Positions 7,643-15,835 of a stretch of DNA of 39,278 bases are shown one piece after another. The first letter of the stretch is position 1. Every line of letters begins with the position of its first letter. Below the pieces are notes generated by a model, which saw only the letters and a program-made list of their open reading frames with translations, was not told the DNA's origin and made no database searches. Position numbers and translations under genes: made by a program. Source of the DNA: an uncultured bacterium. GTDB taxonomy: Bacteria > Bacillota > Limnochordia > DTU080 > JAAYLA01. The stretch spans positions 1 through 39,278 of the forward strand of contig CALKAQ010000155.1 of the NCBI GenBank assembly GCA_937983075.1. The letters run 5' to 3'.

Positions 7643-8419
7643 TTGAGTGTGCTTCGTGCAAACGGTTTGACGAAGATTTACCGCAGCCGCGGAAAAATGG
7701 CCACTCGGGCGTTGGACAATTTCTCTCTCTCCGTGGAAAAAGGCGAATTCGTCGGCATCATGGGGCCGTCGGGAAGCGGCAAAACGACACTGCTCAACTT
7801 GTTGGCCACCATTGACCGGCCGACTTCGGGCACCGTCCTGATCGACGGCGTGGATACAGCGACGTTGCGAGGGGAAAGGCTGGCGCGGTTTCGCCGCGAG
7901 CGCCTCGGCTTTGTCTTTCAAGACTTCAACCTCCTGGACAGCTTGACGCTCGGCGAAAACATCGCACTCCCGCTCGTGCTGAATCGCAAGCCGCTACGTT
8001 TCATCAAGGAGCAGTTGTCTTTGATCGCGCGCCGTCTGGGCATCGCCGAACTGCTGAACAAATATCCGTACGAAGTGTCCGGCGGTCAGCAGCAGCGGGC
8101 GGCCGCAGCCCGGGCGATTATCCATGAACCTGCCGTGCTGTTGGCGGATGAGCCCACAGGCAATTTGGATTCCAAATCGGCGCGGGAGCTCATGGAGACG
8201 CTGACTCTCCTCAACCAGACATCTGGTGTGACGATCACCATGGTGACGCACGATCCTTTTGCCGCAAGCTACTGCCAGCGAATTTTGTTCATCCGTGACG
8301 GACGGCTTTACAACGAGATTCGTCGTGGCGACAGCCGGCAGGTTTTCTTCCAGCAGATTCTCGACGTGCTGGCCATGATCGGGGGTGGCGATCATGAACC
8401 TGCAACGGCTCGCCATTAA
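7643..8419 (+). CDS. bceA-like: Bce-type ABC transporter ATP-binding protein
   Basis: ATPase of 258 residues with Walker A (GPSGSGKTT), Q-loop (FVFQDFNLLD), signature (VSGGQQQRAA), Walker B (LLADEPTGNLD) and switch His (MVTHDP). 'ADEPTGNLDS' and the short length are typical of the MacB/LolD/BceA group. The start is TTG 7643, after an AAAGGGGGAAA ribosome binding site. It follows the BceR-type operator by about 95 bases and overlaps the permease gene by 26 bases. With the permease it should both protect the cell-wall target from peptide antibiotics and signal to the kinase. Confidence 0.92.
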   Translation: MSVLRANGLTKIYRSRGKMATRALDNFSLSVEKGEFVGIMGPSGSGKTTLLNLLATIDRPTSGTVLIDGVDTATLRGERLARFRRERLGFVFQDFNLLDSLTLGENIALPLVLNRKPLRFIKEQLSLIARRLGIAELLNKYPYEVSGGQQQRAAAARAIIHEPAVLLADEPTGNLDSKSARELMETLTLLNQTSGVTITMVTHDPFAASYCQRILFIRDGRLYNEIRRGDSRQVFFQQILDVLAMIGGGDHEPATARH

Positions 8420-10349
8420 AAACGTCTGGCAAAACCGCGGCCGCTACTTAGCCTACCTGGGCAGCGCGGCTTTTGCGGTGATGATTTACTTCTTGTACAC
8501 CGCCTTGCAGCATCATCCCTACCTCCAGGAAGGGTACCGCGGTGCACGGTTCGGGATGAAGACGCTCGAAGTGTCAGCGGTTATTATCGCGGTGTTCACG
8601 CTGTTGTTCCTGCTGTACTCCAGCGCCGCGTTTATCCGCTCGCGGATGAAGGAGTTCGGTCTGTTCACGCTGCTCGGATTGACGCGGCGTCAGCTTATCC
8701 GAGTCATTTTGTGGGAGAACCTGATCATCGGCACCGTAGCATTGGGAGTCGGTCTCGCACTCGGACTGCTTTTCTTGAAGCTCTTTTTCATGGCCATCAG
8801 CGTCGTGCTCCGCTTGCCGGAGGAATTGCCCGTGTATACGGCCTGGCCGGTCTGGCGGCAGACGATCTTGGTGTTTGGCTCGTTCTTCCTGTTCGTCTCG
8901 CTGCTCTCGCTTTCGGGCGTGCTGCGGCGCAACATTATCGAGTTGATTCGTGCCGAGCGCCAGCCGAAGGAAAATCCAACGTTTTCCGTTTGGAAGGCGC
9001 TGTTGGGGAGCGGACTCCTCTTCGGCGGCTACATTTGGGCGGCGAGCCTGACGGAACCGGAGGAAGTGATTGTCGCGGTCCTGCCCGTGACGGCAATGGT
9101 TTGTGCCGGTACCTATTTTGTCATGCGCGAAGGCTCGATCGCGCTGCTCCGCTGGCTGTATCGGCGCCATCGTTTCTTTTACCGCACGCGCCCGTTTCTC
9201 ACCATCAGTCAGCTGATGTTCAAAATGCAAGACAATTATCGGGTGCTGACGGCAGTGGCGATTCTCATCGCCGTGATCTTGACGGCCGTGGGGACGATTT
9301 TCTCGTTGTACGTCGTCGTCGCTGAAGATGCGACCATGCTGTATCCTCAGGCGATTCAAATCGTCGATTGGCAAGGGAAGGACCTTACAAGCGACATCGC
9401 ATGGGTGCAGGAAACCTTGGACAGGCACGAGGTGACCGGTCTGCAACCCGTTTCAGGCACCATGCTGCTCGGCACGCTCGAGGAAATGCAGGGGTCCGAA
9501 AATTTGCCGGTGGAAGTGTTGCCGTATTCGGTTTACAGCAGTTTGTATCGCCCGAAAGGCAAATTGCGTTCTCTTGCCGATGAGCAGCACGCCATCCTCG
9601 TCTATCGCGCGGTGGTGACGTCAGCGCAGGAGGAAATCGGTGCGATACAAGGTCCGTTCAGTTTGACCGTAGGGGACAGCACCGTGGCGCTCCAGGTCGT
9701 TCCCGATACTTCCGGAGCGCTGTACAACGGCTTTCGAACGGAGTTTAACACGCTTGTCGTAGCGGACACGGTGTTTGAGCAGTTGCTGAAGGATTCCCCC
9801 GAAGCCGTTCACCTCACGTTTGCCGCCTGGTCCGGGAAGGACTGGAATACCCGTGGCGTGCGCACCGCGTTGGAGGAATTGCGCGAGCGATACATCGGTG
9901 GCGAAGGCAACGTCGACCTTACCGCCACATCCGAATATTTCTACGACAATGTGAGCGATTTGGGCATGGTGCTTTTCATTGCCGTGTTCGTATCCCTGGT
10001 GTTTTTCGCTGCGAGCTGCAGCTTGCTGTACTTCCGCTTGTTTACCGAGATCGATGAGGACCGCCACTACTACTCCCGACTGCAGGAGCTCGGGCTGAGC
10101 GGGCGTGAGCTGAGGCGGTTGGCCCGCGGGCCGGCGGCGGTGATCTTCTTCGTTCCGTTCATCGTCGGCTTGCTCCATTCCACCTTTGCCATGAATGCGC
10201 TCGGGATTCTGACGGGACGATCGGTGCTTCACCTCGGCTGGATGGTCGCCTGTGGCTATTTGTTCCTGTATGCGGTGTACTTTGCGGCAACGTACGCACT
10301 CTACTGGCGCACGTTACGTCTCGAGCCGCACGCACGGGCGGCGGCGTGA
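8394..10349 (+). CDS. bceB-like: Bce-type ABC transporter permease (FtsX domain)
   Basis: Large permease of about 651 residues. It has the family layout: one N-terminal membrane helix (LAYLGSAAFAVMIYFLYTAL), two hydrophobic FtsX blocks, and a long hydrophilic domain (roughly residues 305-525) between helices 7 and 8 that should face outward and recognise the antimicrobial peptide. 'MKEFGLFTLLGLTRRQL' is the conserved FtsX loop. ATG 8394 after GGGGGTGG is preferred to GTG 8385. The last 36 bases overlap the 3' end of the opposite-strand methyltransferase remnant. It completes a four-gene regulator-kinase-ATPase-permease set. The specific peptide cannot be predicted. Confidence 0.92.
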   Translation: MNLQRLAIKNVWQNRGRYLAYLGSAAFAVMIYFLYTALQHHPYLQEGYRGARFGMKTLEVSAVIIAVFTLLFLLYSSAAFIRSRMKEFGLFTLLGLTRRQLIRVILWENLIIGTVALGVGLALGLLFLKLFFMAISVVLRLPEELPVYTAWPVWRQTILVFGSFFLFVSLLSLSGVLRRNIIELIRAERQPKENPTFSVWKALLGSGLLFGGYIWAASLTEPEEVIVAVLPVTAMVCAGTYFVMREGSIALLRWLYRRHRFFYRTRPFLTISQLMFKMQDNYRVLTAVAILIAVILTAVGTIFSLYVVVAEDATMLYPQAIQIVDWQGKDLTSDIAWVQETLDRHEVTGLQPVSGTMLLGTLEEMQGSENLPVEVLPYSVYSSLYRPKGKLRSLADEQHAILVYRAVVTSAQEEIGAIQGPFSLTVGDSTVALQVVPDTSGALYNGFRTEFNTLVVADTVFEQLLKDSPEAVHLTFAAWSGKDWNTRGVRTALEELRERYIGGEGNVDLTATSEYFYDNVSDLGMVLFIAVFVSLVFFAASCSLLYFRLFTEIDEDRHYYSRLQELGLSGRELRRLARGPAAVIFFVPFIVGLLHSTFAMNALGILTGRSVLHLGWMVACGYLFLYAVYFAATYALYWRTLRLEPHARAAA

Positions 10350-10901
10350 GGCGACCGCCCGAATGGCCATGTACAGCGGGATCTCGCTGTTGGCCCGGTT
10401 TTCGGCCTGGCTCCTTTTCCCGCGGCGCACGATGGCGGGATACGCCGGCACTTCGACCATCCGGTCGATGACAAAACCGTTTTCGATGAGGCCGTTGATA
10501 TAAACGTGAAGCGGCTGGTGGTGGGCTTGGATCGAACCGGGCTGCCCGTGGGCGATGGGGCGGACGGGCACCGTCATCGGCGTTAAATACGAATCGATCC
10601 GCCGATACTGTAGCTTGCGTTCGTCGTCCCAGCCCCAGCCGCTTTGTCGTGGAATGCGGAAACACGGATGGTGCATGAGAATGACGAGGCGCCCGGACGG
10701 TTTGACCGCCCATGCCGCACTTGCCAAAATATCCGCGATGGGCTCCATGTCTTGAATGCTCAACAAAAATACGATTGCATCTGCGTAAGCTTCCCGCAGG
10801 CCGTCGACCTCGGGAAGCTTGCTCAACAAGCCGGCGCAGCCGGGTGTGCCGGGCGAGGCGCAGCCGGAGACCGAGCCCGCCAGCGCGTAAGGCGGCTGCA
10901 T
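10314..10901 (-). pseudogene. 5'-truncated class I SAM-dependent methyltransferase remnant
   Basis: The minus-strand frame encodes only the second half of a class I methyltransferase. Recognisable pieces are 'GLREAYADAIVFLLSIQDM' and 'VKPSGRLVILMHHPCFRIP' (strands 4-5 of the Rossmann fold), then 'SGWGWDDERKLQYRRIDSY' and 'VYINGLIENGFVIDRMVEVP'. The N-terminal SAM-binding part (the E/D-x-G-x-G-x-G motif, about 90-100 residues) is absent, and there is no room for it because the end of the MerR gene lies immediately upstream. The 5' boundary is not exact: unrelated sequence with a CGGCTGCGCC direct repeat precedes the first recognisable residue, and 10901 is just the first in-frame ATG. Probably a decayed gene left after a deletion. 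Confidence 0.7.
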
Positions 10902-10933
10902 GTCAGCGCGGCGTTTGCTGCATGGCGATTTTC

Positions 10934-10972
10934 GGCATGGCCCCGGCCGATTGGATGAGCCGGGGCCATGCC
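10934..10972 (-). terminator. Strong hairpin downstream of the MerR gene
   Basis: GGCATGGCCCCGGC (10934-10947) pairs perfectly with GCCGGGGCCATGCC (10959-10972), giving a 14-bp stem with an 11-base loop. It sits about 20-60 bases past the ends of the MerR reading frames and before the methyltransferase remnant. There is no proper T tract on either strand, so termination is likely but not certain. Confidence 0.5.
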
Positions 10973-11020
10973 GCTGCTTTGCCAGGATCAACTACTCTTC
11001 AGTGCGCGCCGCATTCGCCG

Positions 11021-11755
11021 TTATGGCATCACGCATATACTGGCCATGCCGGGGCGGATGTTTTCGTATGTTGCCGTAAAGCGCGGATCGGTGACGTACA
11101 TGTTGCCGAGCTCGGCATGCATCTCTCGCGAGCAAGGGTAAAACCACCGGTCGATGAGCAGGCGATGCCGTTCCACGGCGTCCATCGCTCGCGGATCATT
11201 GGCCGGAACGCCCGCGTCCATCAACGCCGCGATGGCGGCGTGAATCTCGCCGGTTTCTGCCTTAAACCGCTGCCAGTCCTCTTTGGAATAGCCGGCTGCG
11301 CGACGGGAGGATTCCCGATATGCTTCGGTGTGCCCCCAACGCTTTTGCACTTCTTCTTCGTACTTGGTCGGGTCGAAGTCGCCAAACACTTCGAACATCT
11401 CTTCTTGGCTCAAGCGGACACCTCCATCCAGTGAGGCAATAGTTTTGTCAATGAGGTCGAGCATGGCTTGCAGGCGAAGCATTTGCTTGGCGATGAGCTC
11501 ACGCTGGGCGACCAGGGCATCCCGGCGATTGTACGCCGGGTCAGTCATCATGCTGCGAATTTCGTCGAGCGAAAAGCCGAGCTCTTTGTAAAACAGCACT
11601 TGCTGCAGCCGTTCCAAATCACTTTCCGTGTAAAGGCGGTAGCCAGCTTCGGAACGTTCGGAAGGCGTCAGCAGGCCGAGCTCGTCGTAGTGGTGCAATG
11701 TGCGCACACTCACATGTGCCAGTTTGGCCACTTGGCCGACGGTGTACGTCAACAC
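11021..11755 (-). CDS. tipA-like: MerR-family regulator, TipA-like with TipAS drug-binding domain (3' frameshift suspected)
   Basis: About 244 residues. An N-terminal MerR DNA-binding domain (YTVGQVAKLAHVSVRTLHHY, 'GYRLYTESDLERLQ') and coiled-coil dimerisation helix are followed by a TipAS-type antibiotic-recognition domain (residues about 110-244), including the conserved Cys in 'WFYPCSREMH' that corresponds to the thiopeptide-reactive Cys of TipA. GTG 11755 follows AGGAGG by 5 bases. The current frame ends 'RPGMASICVMP', whereas another frame of the same DNA continues 'YMRDAITANAARTEE' to a stop at 10992, which is the normal family ending. One base therefore seems missing near 11035. Such proteins bind hydrophobic drugs and activate their own promoter. 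Confidence 0.85.
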   Translation of the reverse strand: MLTYTVGQVAKLAHVSVRTLHHYDELGLLTPSERSEAGYRLYTESDLERLQQVLFYKELGFSLDEIRSMMTDPAYNRRDALVAQRELIAKQMLRLQAMLDLIDKTIASLDGGVRLSQEEMFEVFGDFDPTKYEEEVQKRWGHTEAYRESSRRAAGYSKEDWQRFKAETGEIHAAIAALMDAGVPANDPRAMDAVERHRLLIDRWFYPCSREMHAELGNMYVTDPRFTATYENIRPGMASICVMP

Positions 11756-11773
11756 GCCCACCTCCTGCAAAGC

Positions 11774-11804
11774 AGTTTACACCCTGACGTCGCGTGAGGG
11801 TCAA
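11774..11804 (-). promoter_or_regulatory. MerR-type autoregulated promoter with 19-bp spacer
   Basis: On the minus strand TTGACC (11799-11804) and TAAACT (11774-11779) are separated by exactly 19 bases, the over-long spacer typical of MerR-activated promoters. The spacer carries an imperfect dyad, ACCCT...AGGGT, with an inner ACG.CG core. It lies 18 bases before the MerR start. Inference: the TipA-like protein twists this promoter into an active form when it binds a drug. Confidence 0.75.
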
Positions 11805-11916
11805 GGATCGGGGGAAAAACAGCATGTCTCACGCGCAGCGAGCATAATTCTCTATGTAAAAAGCGGCTGCCGATGAAATTCCGCTTGCCATTCACTTCAA
11901 AAAGGAGGTTGTGCAC

Positions 11917-12336
11917 ATGTATGCGCCGCGTTGGGCGAAGGCCGCGGTCATTTATTTTGTAGTCGGTGTAGGGTTTGGTCTTTATATGAGCATGACCGAA
12001 AACTATCAATTCCCCAGTTTGCATGCTCATATCAACTTGTTGGGCTGGGCATCGATGGCACTGATCGCTGCTTTTCACCGTGTGTTTCCTGAACTTGAAG
12101 AACATCAGCTCGCGAACGTAAACTTTTGGCTTTATCAAATTGCTTTCCCGGTCATGATGCTCGGGCTTTTCCTCGTCAGCATCGATCGAGGCGAAATTGG
12201 CGGCCCCTTGGCCGGTTTTGGCGGGATGCTGACCGGACTCGCGGTGTTGCTTTTTGCGTTTTCCGTCATCGGTGCACTGCAAGGCAGCGAGAACACAAGG
12301 CGGCACGCAGCGATGCCGCGGGTACGCATCCGATAG
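11917..12336 (+). CDS. Small four-helix membrane protein related to heme-copper oxidase subunit I
   Basis: About 139 residues with four predicted membrane helices (starting 'AAVIYFVVGVGFGLYMSM', then 'INLLGWASMALIAAF', 'LYQIAFPVMMLGLFLV', 'GGMLTGLAVLLFAFSVIG'). The segment 'FPSLHAHINLLGW' resembles the heme-ligand region of cbb3/NOR-type oxidase subunit I, and such short proteins are often annotated as cytochrome-c-oxidase-like. At this size it cannot be a complete oxidase. It could bind heme or a metal, but this is not shown. ATG 11917 lies 8 bases after AAAGGAGG (11901-11908). GTG 11911 is too close to it. It stands alone, divergent from the MerR gene and convergent with ilvD. Confidence 0.65.
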   Translation: MYAPRWAKAAVIYFVVGVGFGLYMSMTENYQFPSLHAHINLLGWASMALIAAFHRVFPELEEHQLANVNFWLYQIAFPVMMLGLFLVSIDRGEIGGPLAGFGGMLTGLAVLLFAFSVIGALQGSENTRRHAAMPRVRIR

Positions 12337-12356
12337 ACCTCTGGGGACAAAATGAA

Positions 12357-12389
12357 TGCGGGAGTCCTTCGGCAAGCAGGACTCCCGCA
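12357..12389. terminator. Bidirectional terminator between the membrane protein gene and ilvD
   Basis: TGCGGGAGTCCT (12357-12368) and AGGACTCCCGCA (12378-12389) form a perfect 12-bp stem with a 9-base loop between two convergent genes. On the minus strand it is followed by TTCATTTTG, giving a reasonable tail for ilvD. The plus-strand tail is weaker. Confidence 0.8.
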
Positions 12390-12413
12390 CATTTGCGTGT
12401 GCGTTGCAGGTTT

Positions 12414-14249
12414 TTATTCGGGCACAATGCGCACTGCACCCCGGGCGGCACTGGTTGTCATGGCCGCATAGGCTCTGAGGGCGGCGCTGACTTTGCGCGC
12501 TCGCGGTTGAGCCGGCTGCCAGCCTTTGGCGTCCTGCTCCTTGCGGCGACGTTCCAGCTCGGCATCGTCCACGGCGAGGTGGATGCGGCGATTCGGAATG
12601 TCAATTTCGATGATGTCGCCGTCGCGCACCAAGCCGATGGTACCGCCTTCGGCAGCTTCGGGCGAGATGTGACCGATGGAAAGCCCGGATGTGCCGCCGG
12701 AAAAACGGCCATCGGTGATGAGCGCACACTGTTTGTCCAAACCGACCGATTTAAGGTAGCTGGTCGGATAGAGCATTTCCTGCATGCCCGGGCCGCCGCG
12801 GGGGCCTTCGTAGCGAATGACCACGACCTCACCGGGCTTGACCGCTCCCGTCAAGATGCCGTCCACCGCCGCGTCCTGGCTTTCGAAGATGCGGGCCGGA
12901 CCGGAGAATGTCAGAATGGATTCGTCGACACCGGCCGTCTTGACAATGCAGCCGTCTTCGGCGAGATTGCCGTATAGGACCGCTAGGCCGCCGTCTTGTG
13001 AAAAGGCGTGGTCCTTGTCGCGGATGACTCCGTTTTTGCGGTCGAGATCGAGCGATTCGTAGCGATTGTTCTGGCTGAAAGCAGTTTGGGTTCGTACTCC
13101 GCCCGGCGCGGCTCGATAAAACTCGAGGACGGCCTCGTCCTTGGTGCGCATGACGTCCCAACGTTCGAGCGCGTGGCCAAGGCTTTCGGCGTGGACGCAC
13201 CCTACCGATGTGTCGATGAGACCTGCGCGGTCGAGCTCGCCGAGAATCCCCATGATGCCGCCGGCGCGGTGGACGTCTTCCATGTGCACGTTGGGAACGG
13301 AAGGTGCCACCTTGCACAAAACGGGCACCCGGCGTGACAGACGGTCGATGTCGGCCATGGTGAAATCGACGCCGGCTTCATGCGCTGCCGCGAGCAAATG
13401 CAGCACCGTGTTGGTGGAGCCGCCCATGGCAATGTCGAGCGTCATGGCGTTTTCAAACGCCGCGAACGTTGCGATGGAGCGAGGCAGCACGCTCTCATCG
13501 TCGTTTTCGTAGTAGCGCTTCGTGATCTCAACAATCAACCGGCCCGCTTCGAGAAACAGCTGCTTGCGGTCGGCGTGGGTGGCGATGAGCGAACCGTTTC
13601 CGGGCAGCGCAAGGCCGAGCGCTTCGGTCAGGCAGTTCATGGAGTTGGCCGTGAACATTCCCGAGCAGGACCCGCAGGTCGGGCAGGCCGCCTGCTCAAT
13701 GGCATAGACTTCTTCATCGGTATATTGGCTGCTCGCGGCCGCGACCATGGCATCCACCAGGTCGATGGCTTTCGTTTCCCCGCCCAGCACCACCTTGCCG
13801 GCTTCCATGGGGCCGCCGGATACAAAGACGGTGGGAATGTTCAGCCGCAGTGCAGCCATGAGCATGCCGGGCGTGATTTTGTCGCAGTTGGAGATGCAGA
13901 CCATCGCATCGGCGCAGTGGGCATTGACCATGTACTCCACCGAGTCGGCGATGATCTCGCGGGACGGCAGCGAGTAGAGCATACCGTCGTGGCCCATGGC
14001 AATACCATCGTCGACCGCGATGGTGTGGAATTCTCTGGCAACGCCGCCGGCCTTCTCGATTTCCTGTGCGACGAGTTGGCCGAGATCTCTGAGGTGCACG
14101 TGGCCAGGCACGAACTGCGTATACGAATTGACGACCGCAATAATTGGTTTGCCGAAGTCAGAGTCTTTCATGCCGGTTGCGCGCCAAAGCCCGCGGGCAC
14201 CGGCCATGTTGCGGCCATGTGTAGTAGTGCGTGAACGATATGGGGGCAC
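12414..14249 (-). CDS. ilvD: Dihydroxy-acid dehydratase
   Basis: Enzyme of valine, isoleucine and pantothenate synthesis: it dehydrates 2,3-dihydroxy-isovalerate (and -3-methylvalerate) to the 2-oxo acid in the cytoplasm. The 611 residues match the full E. coli-type length. Conserved motifs include 'HGRNMAGARGLWRATGM', 'CISNCDKITPGML' (Cys122) and 'ACPTCGSCSGMFTANSM' (Cys195), which bind the iron-sulfur cluster, plus 'ALITDGRFSGGTSGLSIGH' near the C-terminus. The GTG start at 14249 lies 8-9 bases after AGGAGG. No other ilv/leu gene is adjacent and no T-box or leader peptide is evident upstream. It is divergent from a MATE transporter gene, and is a highly confident assignment. Confidence 0.98.
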   Translation of the reverse strand: MPPYRSRTTTHGRNMAGARGLWRATGMKDSDFGKPIIAVVNSYTQFVPGHVHLRDLGQLVAQEIEKAGGVAREFHTIAVDDGIAMGHDGMLYSLPSREIIADSVEYMVNAHCADAMVCISNCDKITPGMLMAALRLNIPTVFVSGGPMEAGKVVLGGETKAIDLVDAMVAAASSQYTDEEVYAIEQAACPTCGSCSGMFTANSMNCLTEALGLALPGNGSLIATHADRKQLFLEAGRLIVEITKRYYENDDESVLPRSIATFAAFENAMTLDIAMGGSTNTVLHLLAAAHEAGVDFTMADIDRLSRRVPVLCKVAPSVPNVHMEDVHRAGGIMGILGELDRAGLIDTSVGCVHAESLGHALERWDVMRTKDEAVLEFYRAAPGGVRTQTAFSQNNRYESLDLDRKNGVIRDKDHAFSQDGGLAVLYGNLAEDGCIVKTAGVDESILTFSGPARIFESQDAAVDGILTGAVKPGEVVVIRYEGPRGGPGMQEMLYPTSYLKSVGLDKQCALITDGRFSGGTSGLSIGHISPEAAEGGTIGLVRDGDIIEIDIPNRRIHLAVDDAELERRRKEQDAKGWQPAQPRARKVSAALRAYAAMTTSAARGAVRIVPE

Positions 14250-14437
14250 AGGTGACGACCTCCTGATATGAACGCTTGATGAGCCCGAGCAGGCTCGTTA
14301 GCCATTTCTATTCAGAACTACTTCAACCAACTGAGGCGAAAAGCCTTCTTTTCGTTCTTTTCCGCTGCAAGGTGCACGGATGGAGCTCTTGCACAGCGAG
14401 TAGATTTCAATAGTGCGGATCAACGGGAGTTGGAGAA
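14250..14437. other. Divergent intergenic region between ilvD and the MATE gene
   Basis: These 188 bases must hold promoters for both directions, but no pair of boxes stands out. Visible elements are a short hairpin GAGCC/GGCTC (14281-14296) and a small AGGC-GAAAA-GCCT stem followed by a T-rich run, at about 14332-14360. No T-box specifier, no AGGGTGGNACCGCG motif and no riboswitch core were seen, so regulation of ilvD by a leader is unsupported. Confidence 0.4.
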
Positions 14438-15775
14438 TTGAGCGCTCGAGCCATTGATTTCACGGAAGGTCCCATCGCCAAGAAAATGGTGTGGTTCGCA
14501 GGGCCGATCTTTCTCAGCAATGTGCTGCAAACATCATATCAATTGGTCGACAGCCTGTGGGTAGGCAATTTGTTGGGATCGCATGCGCTTGCCGCATTGT
14601 CCAATTCCAACCCCATTACGTTTGCGGTGCTTTCCTTCATGCTCGGCATCAATGCGACGACATTGACCGTTTTATCGCAGCATCGGGGACAAAACGACCG
14701 TGAGGGCATTCGCAAATCGTTGAACGCGTTTGTCGTGATCCTCGGCACGTTGTCGTTGGTTCTCGGTTGGGTCGGTTATGTCGGAACGCCGTTTCTGCTG
14801 CAATGGATCGGCACGCCATCGGAACTCTTGTCCTTGGCGAGCACGTATTTGCGGATTCATTTTCTCGGCATCGTGTTTTTGCTCGGATATAACTTTATCA
14901 GCACGGTACTGCGTGCCCTCGGTGACAGCAGGACGCCGCTGTATTTCATCACGGCGGCGGTCATTTTGAACGTCATTCTCGATCCGCTGTTCATCGCCGT
15001 TTTCGACTGGGGGATCGCCGGTGCGGCCTATGCCACCGTCATGGCGCAAGGTGTTGCGTTTGTCGGGGGCGTCATCTATTGCATCATCAAGGGGAACGTG
15101 CCGTTTACGGTGCCGGCATGGCCGGAAAAGCAATATGCGAGTGCCGTTCTCCGCTTGGGTCTTCCAGGTGGGCTGCAGATGGTCGCCATTTCCAGCGGAA
15201 TGGTGCTGATTATGAGCGTCGTCAATTCATTCGGTGCGGCGGTTGTCGCTGGCTTCGGTGCTTCACAGCGGATTGAAAGCTTAATTATGATTCCGGCTCA
15301 AACCTTAGGAGCCGCCGTTACCAGCATGGCTGGGCAGAACATCGGCGCGCAGAAGTGGCGGCGGGTGACGGCTATATCGTATACGGGCATCCTGCTGATC
15401 TTCGCCTGTTCTTTGCTGATCAGCTCGCTCGTGTTTCTGGGCGCACCGCTGCTCATTCGCATGTTTGTCAGCGATGCGGCGACTGTCGCCTTCGGCACGT
15501 CGTATTTGAGGATCACGGCGTTCTTTTACATTTTCTTGGGCGTCAATTTTGTGTTGAACGGTATTGTGCGCTCTTCGGGTGCGATGCTGCAGGTGCTGCT
15601 GCTGAACATCATATCGTTTTGGGTACTGCGCTATCCGCTTGTCTACACGTTCGCCCATGTGTACGGAGAAATGGGGATCGCTTACGGATACAGCGCCAGC
15701 CTGGTCATCAGCAGCATTATCGCCACGCTGTACTTTTTGTTCGGCAAGTGGCGGGAAGTGAAGATTTACCATTAA
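14438..15775 (+). CDS. MATE-family multidrug/cation efflux transporter
   Basis: Membrane exporter of 445 residues with about twelve hydrophobic segments in two similar halves. The N-terminus carries the family signature 'FAGPIFLSNVLQTSYQLVDSLWVGNLLGS', and the second half begins similarly at 'RLGLPGGLQMVAISSGMVLIMSVVNSFGA', with 'QNIGAQKWRRV' after it. It most resembles the NorM/DinF-like group exporting drugs or metabolites against Na+ or H+. The start is TTG 14438, after GGGAGTTGGAGAA. It is a single gene divergent from ilvD and is followed after 60 bases by the amidase gene. The substrate is unknown. Confidence 0.93.
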   Translation: MSARAIDFTEGPIAKKMVWFAGPIFLSNVLQTSYQLVDSLWVGNLLGSHALAALSNSNPITFAVLSFMLGINATTLTVLSQHRGQNDREGIRKSLNAFVVILGTLSLVLGWVGYVGTPFLLQWIGTPSELLSLASTYLRIHFLGIVFLLGYNFISTVLRALGDSRTPLYFITAAVILNVILDPLFIAVFDWGIAGAAYATVMAQGVAFVGGVIYCIIKGNVPFTVPAWPEKQYASAVLRLGLPGGLQMVAISSGMVLIMSVVNSFGAAVVAGFGASQRIESLIMIPAQTLGAAVTSMAGQNIGAQKWRRVTAISYTGILLIFACSLLISSLVFLGAPLLIRMFVSDAATVAFGTSYLRITAFFYIFLGVNFVLNGIVRSSGAMLQVLLLNIISFWVLRYPLVYTFAHVYGEMGIAYGYSASLVISSIIATLYFLFGKWREVKIYH

Positions 15776-15835
15776 CATCAACATCGATCCCGTCTGACGT
15801 CGTTCGGTCGGGACGACAAAGGGTGGCATCCCGGC

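Noticed and set aside
13380..14234. 284-codon plus-strand frame inside ilvD
   Set aside because: Antisense shadow of a highly conserved gene.
14250..14437. T-box or leader-peptide attenuator for ilvD
   Set aside because: No T-box core, specifier region or branched-chain codon run was found upstream on the minus strand.
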